Of a stretch of 42,488 nt of DNA, positions 33,029 to 42,488 are shown piece by piece. The notes below the pieces were generated by a model. That model worked only from the letters and a program-made list of their open reading frames with translations, had not been told where the DNA came from and ran no database searches. The stretch lies in the NCBI GenBank assembly GCA_020436935.1, contig JAGQWX010000045.1, positions 1 to 42,488 of the forward strand, given 5' to 3'. The position numbers and the translations under genes are program-made. The stretch comes from Saprospiraceae bacterium. GTDB lineage: Bacteria > Bacteroidota > Bacteroidia > Chitinophagales > Saprospiraceae. Each line of letters begins with the position of its first letter. Position 1 is the first letter of the stretch.

Positions 33029-35404
33029 ATGAAAAAAATCATTTTATTAATAAACGTTTTTATGGTCACCTTTCTTTTTGGAGCGGAATGGCCAAAATGC
33101 CCACCCATACCTTCAGAACCTGTATACATCATAGAAGAAGATTCTACTACAATAATTTTTCCGGGGTGGAATGCAAACATCAACTTTGAGTATGTGCTCA
33201 TTGGAAGTAAAGGCATTATGGAAATCAACAGACACCAGGGAAATCTATTGAAAATTGCCAATACCACCTCGGCTGGTTCAATAAGGAGCATTGAATTAAA
33301 GAGGCTGTGCGGAGATGTTTTCTCGAGAAGAAGCGTTCATAAAACACCCCAAACTGATGATTTTAAACCCAGCGGTGGATACATCAAAAAATACGGCCAG
33401 TGCACATACATTAAATCTTTGCTGGATACTGGTGGTTTTGTGTTGAAGACCTGGTTAGAAAAATCGGATGTACCCGAAGATTTTGCCCATAGCCCTTCGA
33501 ATTCTCTACAGCTGAGTCTTCCTTCAAGTCTTAGTCCGGGGGACTTGCTGATCGCTTCAGAAGAGGATCCAAATTTCTTTTATCTTTTGGAAGACAGCAA
33601 AAAGGCAATTGACGGATTCACAGGTTTTGAAAGTCCGGAGGCATTTATGCAATTGGAGTTGGTAGAGAAAACCGAACCTTCATGCAAAACCGATGTGGGA
33701 AGTTTGAAGTTCAGGGTAAATCAAACCATAGACCAACAGCTGTATTTTAGCATAGATAATGGCAATACATGGTACCCTGATCCTGAGTTTACCCAACTCC
33801 AACCCGGTGATTATTCCTTTCTGGTAAGATCAGGCCTTGAGGGTTGTATATTTAAAATTAATGATGTGTATACCATTGGAGATGAATCTATTATCAATGT
33901 AAATGATATTATAATTGAAGGAGGCTCTTACTGCCAGTCGCTGAGGGGTAGTATAAAAGTAGATGTCGAATCACCTCAAAAACTGATATTTTATTTAAAT
34001 GGAGAGCAAAGACAAGGACCTGTTTTTGCCAACCTGCTTCCTGGCGAATATGAAGTAAAACTTGCACTTTTATCTAATCCTGATTGTTTTATTGAGTACA
34101 AAAATCTGGTGGTAGAGGATGAAAGATTTCTATCAGATCGTTTCATGACCGTCAAAGATGCTACAGACTGCAACAGAAAAGACGGTGAAATCAACATCAA
34201 ACTCAAAGGAGCTTTTGAGTATTCCATCGACTCAAAAACATGGCAAAACAATGGCTTGTTTTCTAATCTTGAACCAGGCAGATATGTAGTAAGGGTAAGG
34301 TCTAAAGACGGTGAATGTGGTGGTGATGAACAAAATGTTCAAATCAATGCAAAGAGGCGAAATGTACCTGAAAATGAAAAACCAGGCATCAACATTGTGG
34401 AACCAACATGTTTTGGTGAGCCAACCGGGCTTATCACAGCGATAGACAATATCAATACTTTGCCTAATTTTATATGGCACAAATTGGAGCGGGGAGAAAT
34501 TGTCAATACCATTTACGGAGCTGGCAATACGCTGAAAAATCTTACGGCAGGTGAATATCGTCTTGACCATTTTATATCTCAGTATTGTTTTGCGAGCTAC
34601 GAGATAAAATTGGATGAACCACTTCCATTTAAACTGGAAAACCCACTCAATGCTGAAACTGCGGTATTGTGTCAAGGTAGTGAGGTAATGGCCAATGCTC
34701 CAGCTATTCCGGGAGTGAGTTATGTATGGATGCATGAGCTAAAGACAATTGCAACAGGCAATAGTGCCATGATTAATTATCCAGGGCTATACCAGCTTCA
34801 AGGAACCAATGATGCAGGTTGTAAAGACACCGTTTCATTTGCCATTCAAAACTCAGAATATGTATTCAATCCTGACTTTTTGTTTCCAAGTGTTGGTTTA
34901 CAATTTGATACTTTGATTGGTGTAGATATTACGCTGATCCAGCCTGACACTGTTGTCTGGCAGTTTCCGGGAAATACAACAGTAATAAGTGCGAATGAGG
35001 GAAGCATACAATTGGCATTTCAATCTCTGGGGACATTTGCCATCATCATGGAAGCATACAAAGGGCGATGTAAGAGTACTATCCAAAAAGAGGTAATGAT
35101 AACCGATGATGCTTCACTGGTCATTAAAGATGATCAAAGGTCTGGTAAAGTCTTTAAAAAATTCCTCATATATCCCAATCCAAATGATGGTCGATTTGTC
35201 ATAGAATATGAATTATCAGAAGCACAGGAAACCAGAATCAGCGTTTATGACCAACTTGGAAACAAACAATTTGGCAAGGAAGTCGCCTTGACAACCAGCC
35301 ATAGAGAAGAAGCCTCATTGGAGCTATTGCCACCGGGTGCTTATGTGGTCATGGTAAATACCAACCAGGTGGTGCAGGTAGGAACAGTAATCATCAGAAA
35401 GTAA
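33029..35404 (+). CDS. T9SS-exported protein with SprB-like repeats
   Basis: The product is 791 residues from the ATG at 33029, where the signal peptide MKKIILLINVFMVTFLFGAE begins. An in-frame ATG at 33005 would overlap the previous gene and displace the signal peptide. A unique ~220-residue N-terminal region is followed by three to four SprB-like modules (about 225-280, 300-355, 379-440 and a divergent one at 457-530), marked by 'FSIDNGNTWYPDPEFTQLQPGDY' and 'YSIDSKTWQNNGLFSNLEPGRY'. Two Ig/PKD-like domains (~540-690) and a type A T9SS C-terminal domain with YPNP at 715-718 follow. SprB-type repeats are known from gliding adhesins, so surface display is likely. It starts 2 bp after the HYR-gene stop and ends 5 bp before the barrel gene. 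Confidence 0.82.
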   Translation: MKKIILLINVFMVTFLFGAEWPKCPPIPSEPVYIIEEDSTTIIFPGWNANINFEYVLIGSKGIMEINRHQGNLLKIANTTSAGSIRSIELKRLCGDVFSRRSVHKTPQTDDFKPSGGYIKKYGQCTYIKSLLDTGGFVLKTWLEKSDVPEDFAHSPSNSLQLSLPSSLSPGDLLIASEEDPNFFYLLEDSKKAIDGFTGFESPEAFMQLELVEKTEPSCKTDVGSLKFRVNQTIDQQLYFSIDNGNTWYPDPEFTQLQPGDYSFLVRSGLEGCIFKINDVYTIGDESIINVNDIIIEGGSYCQSLRGSIKVDVESPQKLIFYLNGEQRQGPVFANLLPGEYEVKLALLSNPDCFIEYKNLVVEDERFLSDRFMTVKDATDCNRKDGEINIKLKGAFEYSIDSKTWQNNGLFSNLEPGRYVVRVRSKDGECGGDEQNVQINAKRRNVPENEKPGINIVEPTCFGEPTGLITAIDNINTLPNFIWHKLERGEIVNTIYGAGNTLKNLTAGEYRLDHFISQYCFASYEIKLDEPLPFKLENPLNAETAVLCQGSEVMANAPAIPGVSYVWMHELKTIATGNSAMINYPGLYQLQGTNDAGCKDTVSFAIQNSEYVFNPDFLFPSVGLQFDTLIGVDITLIQPDTVVWQFPGNTTVISANEGSIQLAFQSLGTFAIIMEAYKGRCKSTIQKEVMITDDASLVIKDDQRSGKVFKKFLIYPNPNDGRFVIEYELSEAQETRISVYDQLGNKQFGKEVALTTSHREEASLELLPPGAYVVMVNTNQVVQVGTVIIRK

Positions 35405-35409
35405 AGCCT

Positions 35410-37137
35410 ATGAAAAAACTGATACTGCCCATATTATTCATGATTGGTTTTGTTTTCTGTAGTGCCCAGGATGTGGAATCTGTGATTCAAAACACCAAAA
35501 ACAGATTGAAATCCAACCCATTTACAGCAACAGGTATGATCAATCTTGGTGGGAATATGGTGTATACAAGTCTGCAGACCAATCGCGCTTATCCATTTTC
35601 TGCAAGAGCTCAGGCATCGCTGAATCTCAATTTTTTGGGGGTCAATGCTCCGTTTTCATTGACCTATGGCAGTGGTGGTCAGGCGTTCAACTATACCTTA
35701 CCATCTTACGCCTTTGTAGGCTTGAGTCCTTCATATAGATGGGCCAAATTGCATATTGGGGACAGGTCATTGCCCCTGGGGAAATATACATTTTCAGGTC
35801 AATCATTCAGAGGGATAGGGGTAGAGTTGCATCCGGGTAATTGGGAATTTTCATCTTTTTATGGGAATATAAGAAGAGCTACAGCCCAGGATTATAATTC
35901 CATCAATAAAATCGAATCCAGATTTAAACGAAATGGTTTAGGTGCCAAAACTGGCTATAAAAATTCAAAGTCTTCCTTGTTTTTTTCTTTTTTGAATGCA
36001 GCGGACCATACGGATGCCACATATTTGCAAGATACTACCGGCAATATTTCACCAGCTGAGAATTTGGTCTTATCCATTGAAGGCAGTCAGAAACTAAGCA
36101 AGGTCATCAGTTTCAATCTGGCCGTTGCGAGGAGTGCTTATTCATATGATAAAAACGTAGAAGAAAGCAATCAAAAGGGGATACTGAATACTTTTGGCGG
36201 GGTCTTTAAACCCAACGTCTCGACAACCTGGGGCAATGCGGTATTGGGAGAATTTCTATTTAAAACCAGTTACGGCCAACTCAGTTTTGGATATGAAAAA
36301 GTCGATCCTGGATTCAAGACCATGGGGAGTTTGTTTTTCAGAAACGACCTCGAAAATGTAAATGCTGGAATTACTGCTTTTATGCTCAAAAAAAGGTGGA
36401 TGATCAATTCCAAACTGGGCATTCAAAGAAACAACCTCAATGGGGATAAAAACAAAGAATTCAACAGAGTGGTATTGCTCATCAATTCTTCGTTCAAATT
36501 GAATGATAAGATTGATTTTAATCTGCAATACAACACCTTCAATAACGTCAACAGAACCACGACGTTAGAAAGCATCAGCAATCCACTGACTACCAATTCA
36601 TTGGTATTTGTCAATGAGCAATTGAATGCAGGCGCCAATTATATGCTGGAGAGCACAGCATCTGCCAATACCTTTTTACAATTGCAATTGGGAAGCAGTA
36701 CGGGAAGTTCTATTTACAACGATCAGGTACAGCAGGATGAGGTCAGTACCATGCAGTTCAATCTTTTTGGACAAAGGACTTTGCTGGCGGATCAATCAAA
36801 TTATGGCGGAAATATCTCTTATATAAGCAATTCCATTGGGCCGACCCACATTGGTTCTATAAGCGTAGGCGGCAACTGGGGAAAGCCCATCAAAAAGGAC
36901 AAAACCGGTGTTCAGGTTTTCTTTGGCGGCGGTATCAATCAACAGGTGGACGCAAACTTTAATACGAAGTCATCTTTCATAAATGGAAGCTTCAACTTTT
37001 ATCATCAGATTCAAAAAGACATCAAACTAAGCCTCAATTCCACTTACTACAAAGGATTCGGAGAAGAAGCTGTGTCAGCCTTTTATGAATCCAGAACGAT
37101 GCTCAATATTTCTTACACCCTCAAACCCAAAGCCTGA
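35410..37137 (+). CDS. outer-membrane beta-barrel protein, unknown family
   Basis: The 575-residue protein has a signal peptide (MKKLILPILFMIGFVFCSAQ) followed by alternating polar/aromatic strands throughout ('ARAQASLNLNFLGVNAPFSL', 'FRGIGVELHPGNWEFSSFYG', 'GSISVGGNWG'). It ends 'TMLNISYTLKPKA', all as expected for an outer-membrane barrel. It is longer than PorP/SprF-type proteins and shows no obvious match to them. It is encoded directly between a T9SS-exported SprB-like protein and the 1096-residue protein, overlapping the latter by 1 nt (TGATG). A role as anchor or channel for the operon's surface proteins is inference. Confidence 0.72.
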   Translation: MKKLILPILFMIGFVFCSAQDVESVIQNTKNRLKSNPFTATGMINLGGNMVYTSLQTNRAYPFSARAQASLNLNFLGVNAPFSLTYGSGGQAFNYTLPSYAFVGLSPSYRWAKLHIGDRSLPLGKYTFSGQSFRGIGVELHPGNWEFSSFYGNIRRATAQDYNSINKIESRFKRNGLGAKTGYKNSKSSLFFSFLNAADHTDATYLQDTTGNISPAENLVLSIEGSQKLSKVISFNLAVARSAYSYDKNVEESNQKGILNTFGGVFKPNVSTTWGNAVLGEFLFKTSYGQLSFGYEKVDPGFKTMGSLFFRNDLENVNAGITAFMLKKRWMINSKLGIQRNNLNGDKNKEFNRVVLLINSSFKLNDKIDFNLQYNTFNNVNRTTTLESISNPLTTNSLVFVNEQLNAGANYMLESTASANTFLQLQLGSSTGSSIYNDQVQQDEVSTMQFNLFGQRTLLADQSNYGGNISYISNSIGPTHIGSISVGGNWGKPIKKDKTGVQVFFGGGINQQVDANFNTKSSFINGSFNFYHQIQKDIKLSLNSTYYKGFGEEAVSAFYESRTMLNISYTLKPKA

Positions 37138-40100
37138 TGAAAAATTGGAAGTTGTATTTTTTTCTGATCATAATCCTGATGTTAGCAAGGGAAGTTGTTG
37201 GAGAAGATTCTCTTCGGTGGAACAGTATTGATGAAAACATAAAACCAAAAGCATTAACGGATGATCACACAGTACTCGACCAGCTATCTGCTACAATTGA
37301 CAATTATTTTTCAAATCATAACATAGACATTACCACATCAAACCAATTTTTGTTGGATAGTTTGGAAAGTGAAATTCGTGCCAGTGAAGTCGCTTATCAA
37401 GGGAATCCAATGGTGAGGAAACTGGATTCGCTTTTTTCTAACATAAATATAGCTTCGATGGTAGACAAACTTACCGGTGGAGATGTCTTGATGCTGCCTG
37501 TTGGTTTTACAAAATCTGTAGGGAATTCGAACGTAGAATTGATCATCCCCAGGGCCAAATATTATGCCACCCATTGTGACCTCGAAATATATTGCCGAAT
37601 CAAAACTAAAGACAACAGGATGTTGTTTTTTGGTGCTTCCGATGTAAAATACAATTATGAAACGGGCTTTAGCGGAGATGTGAAATTGGGGCTGTATGCT
37701 GATTTTCCCCTCAAAGGAAGTGGTACCAATAAGATTGGAGTAGTGATTAAAGGGGCAAGCCCTTCAGGCAAAAATGCGGGAAAAGGAAGTTATGTTTTAT
37801 TGGATTGTGACGGTTTTAAAGAAGCGCGCCTCGAAGTGGATTTACAAATCACCACGGATTGGATACTGCCTTGCGATGCCAACGGGACGGTGATCCAGGG
37901 TCAGAGGGTTAAGGCAAATTTTGGAATTACAGCTTCAGACCTCAATCAAATGGTCATGGATTTTACCCTCCCTCCTTTTACACCAACTAAAGCCAAGGAG
38001 AAAGTAGTGTTTATGGTTGACCAGGCAGTGCTGGATTTTAGTGACGAAATCAATGCTCCGGGGTTTTTGATGCCGAGTGGAGAATTCCAGGAAAGCAACA
38101 AAGTTTTACCGGGTGGAGGTGCGTCAGCGTCGGTGCAGGCTCGTGCCGAAACTTTGTCTGCAGACTTTGGTGATGATGTCATAGAAGAAGTCAATACAGA
38201 AGCTCCCGATCCCGGTTTATGGCGTGGCTTGTACATCAGGGAATTTCAAATGATTTTCCCTCAGGCTTTTAAAAACAGGGACAACAAAGAGCGGCTTGCT
38301 GCCGGAGTCGAGCATTTGTACATTGACAGCAGGGGGCTGTCTGGAGGATTTTATGTTGAAAACCTATTGACACTCGAGGAAGGGGCGATGGGTAACTGGG
38401 CGTATTCTATTGATAAAATTGGGGTAGACATCAACCATTCCCAGGTAACAGGCTTTTGTTTTGTCGGTGGACTGGATCTTCCAGTAACAGCGGAGGGGCA
38501 GACATTCAAATATGGTGCCTCCGGAAATATTCAGAAAGACATCTACAATTTCAGTGTGCGTCTGGATTCTGAAGTTTCTTTTCCGATGTTAAAGGCGGGT
38601 AAGGTAACCCTGAAAAGAGGATCTGGTATTTATGTGGATTTAATCGAGAACGATTTTACGGCGAGTGCCCGTCTTCATGGAGAACTGGACATATCCATTC
38701 AGAAAAACGATAATAAAACTGATAATGAGTCAGAAAAAAGCAGCCTTCAGATTGCTGCAGTATCATTTAGCGATCTTATCGTTTCGCAAAGTGCACCATA
38801 CCTGGGCTTGGGCCTCGGAGGATATGTAAGATTTGATTCACTTCCATTGCTCAATAACAGTCCCATCCAGATTTACAATGCAGATTTTTTACACAGTGGC
38901 GAGAATGAATATGCGCTTTCTTTCATTTTAGATGTAAGCGTGATGGATGCTGATGATGGTGGAGGGAGTTGTACTGGCGGTACCTCTATCGTTTTTGAAC
39001 GATCAGCAGAAAATAAAAGATTTCAGTTTACAAAGCTCCAATATAAGTTGATGGGCATTTCGCTCCATTTTGGTGATGCCGGGTTTATTCAAGGCTATAT
39101 CATTCCTTTTGATAATGGCGAATACGGGAAAGGTTACAAAGGGACACTTGCCGGCGGGTTTCAAAGAAAAGACGGTGAGTGGCTAATCAGTTTGTCGGCC
39201 ACGGCCATCTTCGGGAGAACAAGAGAAAATTTAAAATACTGGTATTTCGATGCATTTGTTTCTTCTTCAGAATGGAGTGTACCACTTATTCCCAAGGTGT
39301 TGAATGCCAATGGTTTTGGTGGAGGTGCCTATTATCACATGAAAATGGCACAGGTCTTGACGCCGGCTCAGCTGCTTCAGGATCCAAACCCCAATAAGCC
39401 TCCGTCAGGCATAAAATATGTGCCTGATGCAGGAACCAGTCTTGGATTTAAGGCGAGTGTGGGGCTCACCGGAGTACATGACAATTTCCTGGGATTTGCA
39501 ACCATTGAGATGGCATTTACTTCAAAAGGAGGTTTGGGCTATGTTTCTTTTTATGGAAGAGGCGAGTTCATGTATTCAAAGGGTCAAAAAGAAAATGAGC
39601 CCAATCTCTCGGGGATATTTAAATCCATGCAGGAAGCGCAAGCAGAGAATAAGGCCCAGGCTAAGCAGAATAAGGTCAATAAAATCACAGCGGCTGTTGT
39701 TTTGACCATGCGATTCAGAGATAAATTTGAATTTTCTGGGGCGGTGGAAGCCCACTTAAATGTACTGAATGGATATGTCGTTGGTTCCGGCATGGTTGAC
39801 ATTTATTATTCTGCTCCTAAGTGGCATTTTTACATTGGCGGATATGCGGACAATAGTATTAGAAACAGCAATGGCGCTACTATGGGGCCGATTTCTGCTG
39901 CATTGAGAATAGGAAAATCTACACCGCTTTCAGCCAATTTATACATGTTGATGGGGAACGATCTGCCCGGCCCGCCACCTTATCCGACAAATGTTGCCAA
40001 CTTTTTCAACATCAAACAAAGCCAGGAACGGGAGTATACAGGTAATGTTTCAGGATTTGCGATGGGTGCCGGAATCTCCCTTGATTACCGCAGTGATGAT

Positions 40101-40427
40101 AAATGTAAGTCGCACGTACAAGGGGCATTGGGTTTCGATTTTGCCATGTTAAAGTATGCCAATACTTCTTATTGCAGAGGGCAATCGGGAGAGCACGGTT
40201 TGAATTATTGGAGGGCTTTTGGCAGATTGTACACTTTCATGGACGTCGATGCCAGCATCAATGTGTGGGTTGGATGTTTAAACTTGCCAAAATTCGGTGC
40301 AGGATTTATCATACAAGCTGATGTTCCGGATCCGGTTTACCTCGACCTTTATGCTAAACTAAGGGTGGCAGGAAGAAACTGGTCTATTCATAAAGAAGTT
40401 GGTAACAAGTGCGTGGTTGTAAATTGA
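37137..40427 (+). CDS. 1096-residue secreted/envelope protein of unknown family
   Basis: A signal peptide (MKNWKLYFFLIIILMLAREVVGE) precedes a helical segment (to ~100). Beta-rich domains begin 'DVLMLPVGFTKSVGNSNVEL' and include 'LGLYADFPLKGSGTNKIGVVIKG' and 'LWRGLYIREFQMIFPQAF'. From about residue 640 to the end, the glycine/aromatic alternation ('GTLAGGFQRKDGEWLISLSATAIFG', 'HFYIGGYADNSIRNSNG', 'FGAGFIIQADVP') looks like a large barrel or beta-solenoid. An Ala/Lys/Gln-rich helix interrupts it near 835-850. I do not recognise the family. It is translationally coupled to the gene before it (1-nt overlap) and lies 6 bp before the FN3 gene. It is probably a central component of the operon's product. 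Confidence 0.7.
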   Translation: MKNWKLYFFLIIILMLAREVVGEDSLRWNSIDENIKPKALTDDHTVLDQLSATIDNYFSNHNIDITTSNQFLLDSLESEIRASEVAYQGNPMVRKLDSLFSNINIASMVDKLTGGDVLMLPVGFTKSVGNSNVELIIPRAKYYATHCDLEIYCRIKTKDNRMLFFGASDVKYNYETGFSGDVKLGLYADFPLKGSGTNKIGVVIKGASPSGKNAGKGSYVLLDCDGFKEARLEVDLQITTDWILPCDANGTVIQGQRVKANFGITASDLNQMVMDFTLPPFTPTKAKEKVVFMVDQAVLDFSDEINAPGFLMPSGEFQESNKVLPGGGASASVQARAETLSADFGDDVIEEVNTEAPDPGLWRGLYIREFQMIFPQAFKNRDNKERLAAGVEHLYIDSRGLSGGFYVENLLTLEEGAMGNWAYSIDKIGVDINHSQVTGFCFVGGLDLPVTAEGQTFKYGASGNIQKDIYNFSVRLDSEVSFPMLKAGKVTLKRGSGIYVDLIENDFTASARLHGELDISIQKNDNKTDNESEKSSLQIAAVSFSDLIVSQSAPYLGLGLGGYVRFDSLPLLNNSPIQIYNADFLHSGENEYALSFILDVSVMDADDGGGSCTGGTSIVFERSAENKRFQFTKLQYKLMGISLHFGDAGFIQGYIIPFDNGEYGKGYKGTLAGGFQRKDGEWLISLSATAIFGRTRENLKYWYFDAFVSSSEWSVPLIPKVLNANGFGGGAYYHMKMAQVLTPAQLLQDPNPNKPPSGIKYVPDAGTSLGFKASVGLTGVHDNFLGFATIEMAFTSKGGLGYVSFYGRGEFMYSKGQKENEPNLSGIFKSMQEAQAENKAQAKQNKVNKITAAVVLTMRFRDKFEFSGAVEAHLNVLNGYVVGSGMVDIYYSAPKWHFYIGGYADNSIRNSNGATMGPISAALRIGKSTPLSANLYMLMGNDLPGPPPYPTNVANFFNIKQSQEREYTGNVSGFAMGAGISLDYRSDDKCKSHVQGALGFDFAMLKYANTSYCRGQSGEHGLNYWRAFGRLYTFMDVDASINVWVGCLNLPKFGAGFIIQADVPDPVYLDLYAKLRVAGRNWSIHKEVGNKCVVVN

Positions 40428-40433
40428 TGCGCT

Positions 40434-42470
40434 ATGAAAAAGAAATTATTCCGATACATATGCCTGCTCTTACTTTTCTCAGGCTTTCTCACGGGTTTGT
40501 CCGGTCAGGATATGTTTAAATATTTTGCGGATGTAAAAGACAGTGTTTTATACATCAGATTTGAAGAGAAAAGCCTTGAAGATTGGAAAAACAATATCAG
40601 AAGGAATTTCCTTTTGAGGATATCAGGTCCAGGATTACAATCACCAATTGAATATTTTTTACAAAAGCCGTCTCCTGCATATTATGCCCTCAACGCTCAA
40701 AATGGCTCACAGGATTCACTGATCATTGCAGCCTTGTTGTATACAGATTTACTTCCTGTTGATGATCAGGCAGAAATGTATCCTGATGAAGACTATCCTG
40801 GAAAGGCAAGAGATACTTCGAGGTATGAAACTCTGAGGTTTCTCTTCAAAATGGATTTTCAGTATGCCTACTTCGCAGGATATGGATATAAAGTCAATGG
40901 AGTAAGCCCAAATGCCACTTATCAATTGAGCCTTGTGGATGGAGAAAGTGGCAAGGTGCTACAGAATTTTAGTGTCTTGACCAGTGAAAAAGAAGCTCCG
41001 TTGCCAGAAGTAAGGGCCAAATTTGTTGATAAGGAAGTTTTGATAGAGTGGGAAAGTCGGGCACACAAAGAAGATTACTGGGCATACAGATTGTTTCATT
41101 CGGTCAATGGTGGCAGATTCGAAGCTGTGGATTCTCAACTTTTGATGAACATTTATGAAGACTATGCAGAGCCATTAACGACTGAGATTTCGAGGGTTGT
41201 GGAATTGGGCAATAATGAAGACAAGCATGTCTTCAGGCTTTTCGGGGTCAACCATTTGGGGCATTTGTCCACATCTTTTAGGGAGGTGGAAGGCCAGGGT
41301 TACGCAGGTATTGGACTGGCTCCTTTACTTCAACCCCTGCATCAAAATCCGGACAATACCACATTGCTGCAGTGGTCAGTTTTGCCTGAGTTCCAACAAA
41401 ATATTGCTCAATGGCTGACCATGGTAGGTGAGGAGAGAGATGGACCATTTACAATAGATTCGGCTGGTTTAGCGCCTGATGTAAAAACCTTGACCAGAAA
41501 CATTCCATTTGATTACAGTTATTTCAAGGTAGGTGCTGTCGATCTGAGGGGTGATACAGTTTTTTCTCCGGCCCAAATGGTCTGGGGACTGGACACCATT
41601 CCGCCTGCTACTCCTTCCAATTTGGATTATACCGTGGATAAAACAGGCTTTCTGACCATCACCTGGACTCCTTCATTCGAGGATGACCTGATAGGCTACA
41701 ATGTATTCAGATGTCAGGATTCACTGGGGGAGTATACCATCGTGAATTCAGATTATTTGCAAGATCCAAAGGTGACGGATACTTTGTATCTAAGAACCAA
41801 TAAAGATCACCAGTTTTATAAGATTGTTGCAGTTGATTTCAGAAACAATCGATCACCTTTTTCGAAGATTTTGCGCGTTGAAAAGCCTGATGTTGTTCCA
41901 CCCATTCCCATTTTGTTTACCCTGGCTTCTTCACAAAAAGGATTCGTAGATCTCTTTTGGGAAAATAGTGTAAGCGATGATGTGGTTGAAATGCAACTTT
42001 TGCGCAAACTGGACAATGAGGCATGGAAAGTCATTGCATCCTGGGACGGAACATCGGGCATACCGGAGCATTTTAAGGACAGCCTTGCCGAGCCATTGCA
42101 AACTTATATTTATACAGCTGTGCTCACAGACGATGCCGGACTCCAGTCAGAACCGGCGCATCCTATCGCAGGAACAGCACTTCCCAATCACGATGATATC
42201 AACGTCAACGATTTCAGAGTTTTTACAAGAAATGAAAAGGAAGTACTCGTAGTGCCTTATTTTGATATGAGAGATGTCTATCAAATCTTTGTTTATAAGC
42301 GGGATATGGATCAAAGAAAGTCTTCTCTGCTTGCAATTTTAGAACCTGGTGTGTTCATGGAAGCGAAAGACACGGACATCAGTCAGGATAGAAGTAAAAC
42401 CGAATATTTCCTAAAAGCCTACTTTAAAGATGGCGCAGTTTCTCCTTACAGCAAAGCCAAAACCAGATGA
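40434..42470 (+). CDS. secreted protein with four FN3-like domains
   Basis: The 678-residue protein has a signal peptide (MKKKLFRYICLLLLFSGFLTGLSGQ). The N-terminal ~170 residues ('DSVLYIRFEEKSLEDWKNN') resemble the 'RW.P.....W' opening of Bacteroidota FN3 proteins. FN3-like domains follow at about 190-290, 295-385, 389-482 and 486-585. The last two are clearest ('TPSNLDYTVDKTGFLTITWTPSFEDDLIGYNVFR' and 'GFVDLFWENSVSDDVVEMQLLRK'). A fifth may occupy 595-675. No T9SS C-terminal domain is visible. Its stop overlaps the next ATG (ATGA at 42467-42470), so the operon continues. Confidence 0.78.
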   Translation: MKKKLFRYICLLLLFSGFLTGLSGQDMFKYFADVKDSVLYIRFEEKSLEDWKNNIRRNFLLRISGPGLQSPIEYFLQKPSPAYYALNAQNGSQDSLIIAALLYTDLLPVDDQAEMYPDEDYPGKARDTSRYETLRFLFKMDFQYAYFAGYGYKVNGVSPNATYQLSLVDGESGKVLQNFSVLTSEKEAPLPEVRAKFVDKEVLIEWESRAHKEDYWAYRLFHSVNGGRFEAVDSQLLMNIYEDYAEPLTTEISRVVELGNNEDKHVFRLFGVNHLGHLSTSFREVEGQGYAGIGLAPLLQPLHQNPDNTTLLQWSVLPEFQQNIAQWLTMVGEERDGPFTIDSAGLAPDVKTLTRNIPFDYSYFKVGAVDLRGDTVFSPAQMVWGLDTIPPATPSNLDYTVDKTGFLTITWTPSFEDDLIGYNVFRCQDSLGEYTIVNSDYLQDPKVTDTLYLRTNKDHQFYKIVAVDFRNNRSPFSKILRVEKPDVVPPIPILFTLASSQKGFVDLFWENSVSDDVVEMQLLRKLDNEAWKVIASWDGTSGIPEHFKDSLAEPLQTYIYTAVLTDDAGLQSEPAHPIAGTALPNHDDINVNDFRVFTRNEKEVLVVPYFDMRDVYQIFVYKRDMDQRKSSLLAILEPGVFMEAKDTDISQDRSKTEYFLKAYFKDGAVSPYSKAKTR

Positions 42471-42488
42471 AAAAAGTCCCTACATACG
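42467..42488 (+). CDS. start of a further operon gene (cut by the window edge)
   Basis: An ATG at 42467 overlaps the preceding stop by 4 nt (ATGA) and opens a frame reading MKKVPTY up to the edge. The coupling and the basic start, as in the other secreted proteins here, make a genuine gene likely. Nothing can be said of its function. Confidence 0.6.

Noticed and set aside
35410-37137. Barrel protein as a PorP/SprF-type partner of the SprB-like protein
   Set aside because: The neighbourhood is suggestive, but at 575 residues it is much longer than that family and I see none of its typical motifs.

Overview
The window looks like a chromosomal piece of a Bacteroidota bacterium, probably from the Saprospiria/Chitinophagia side. 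The grounds are type IX secretion (T9SS) C-terminal sorting domains on two large secreted proteins, HYR-like, SprB-like and SdrD-like adhesin repeats, a Porin_10-type outer-membrane protein, DUF4412, DUF2141, DUF6157 and DUF6624 proteins, a grasp-with-spasm RiPP maturase remnant, and -7 elements of the Bacteroidota type (TAnnTTTG). No rRNA, tRNA or CRISPR array was seen.

Region 1 (1-6.7 kb, minus strand, AT-rich, visibly rearranged). It holds an IS1595-type transposase cut by the window edge, a series of small lipoprotein genes of which three or four carry DUF6624-like C-termini, and a decayed RiPP export/maturation locus. In that locus a C39 peptidase domain, cut off where an ABC exporter should continue, runs straight into the last ~120 residues of a grasp-with-spasm SPASM maturase. 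A 970-bp segment (end of a DUF6624 gene plus the leader of the next gene) is present twice, 2245 bp apart. The leader part occurs a third, more diverged time ahead of the C39 gene. The region reads as an array of gene cassettes that share one leader.

Region 2 (7-24 kb, plus strand, mostly housekeeping or envelope). It contains a SulP transporter with STAS domain plus beta-carbonic anhydrase (likely bicarbonate handling), a 1388-residue secreted SdrD-repeat protein with a T9SS signal, and a 1.5-kb noncoding stretch made of 7-8-bp periodic sequence and a ~200-bp direct repeat. These are followed by a stomatin-like SPFH protein, a DUF4412 protein, a long hairpin element, a putative porin, DUF6157, a tightly coupled trio (membrane protein, peroxiredoxin-like, DUF2141), and two unrecognised AT-rich genes.

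Region 3 (24-42.5 kb, plus strand). A 1111-residue beta-helix protein is followed by a probable operon that continues past the window. It encodes a 1774-residue protein with about 15 HYR-like repeats, a SprB-like/T9SS protein, a 575-residue outer-membrane barrel, a 1096-residue protein of unknown family, a 678-residue FN3-like protein, and the first codons of another gene. From the second gene on, gaps are 6 nt or less or the genes overlap. All complete products have signal peptides. This is the best candidate in the window for an undescribed cell-surface system.
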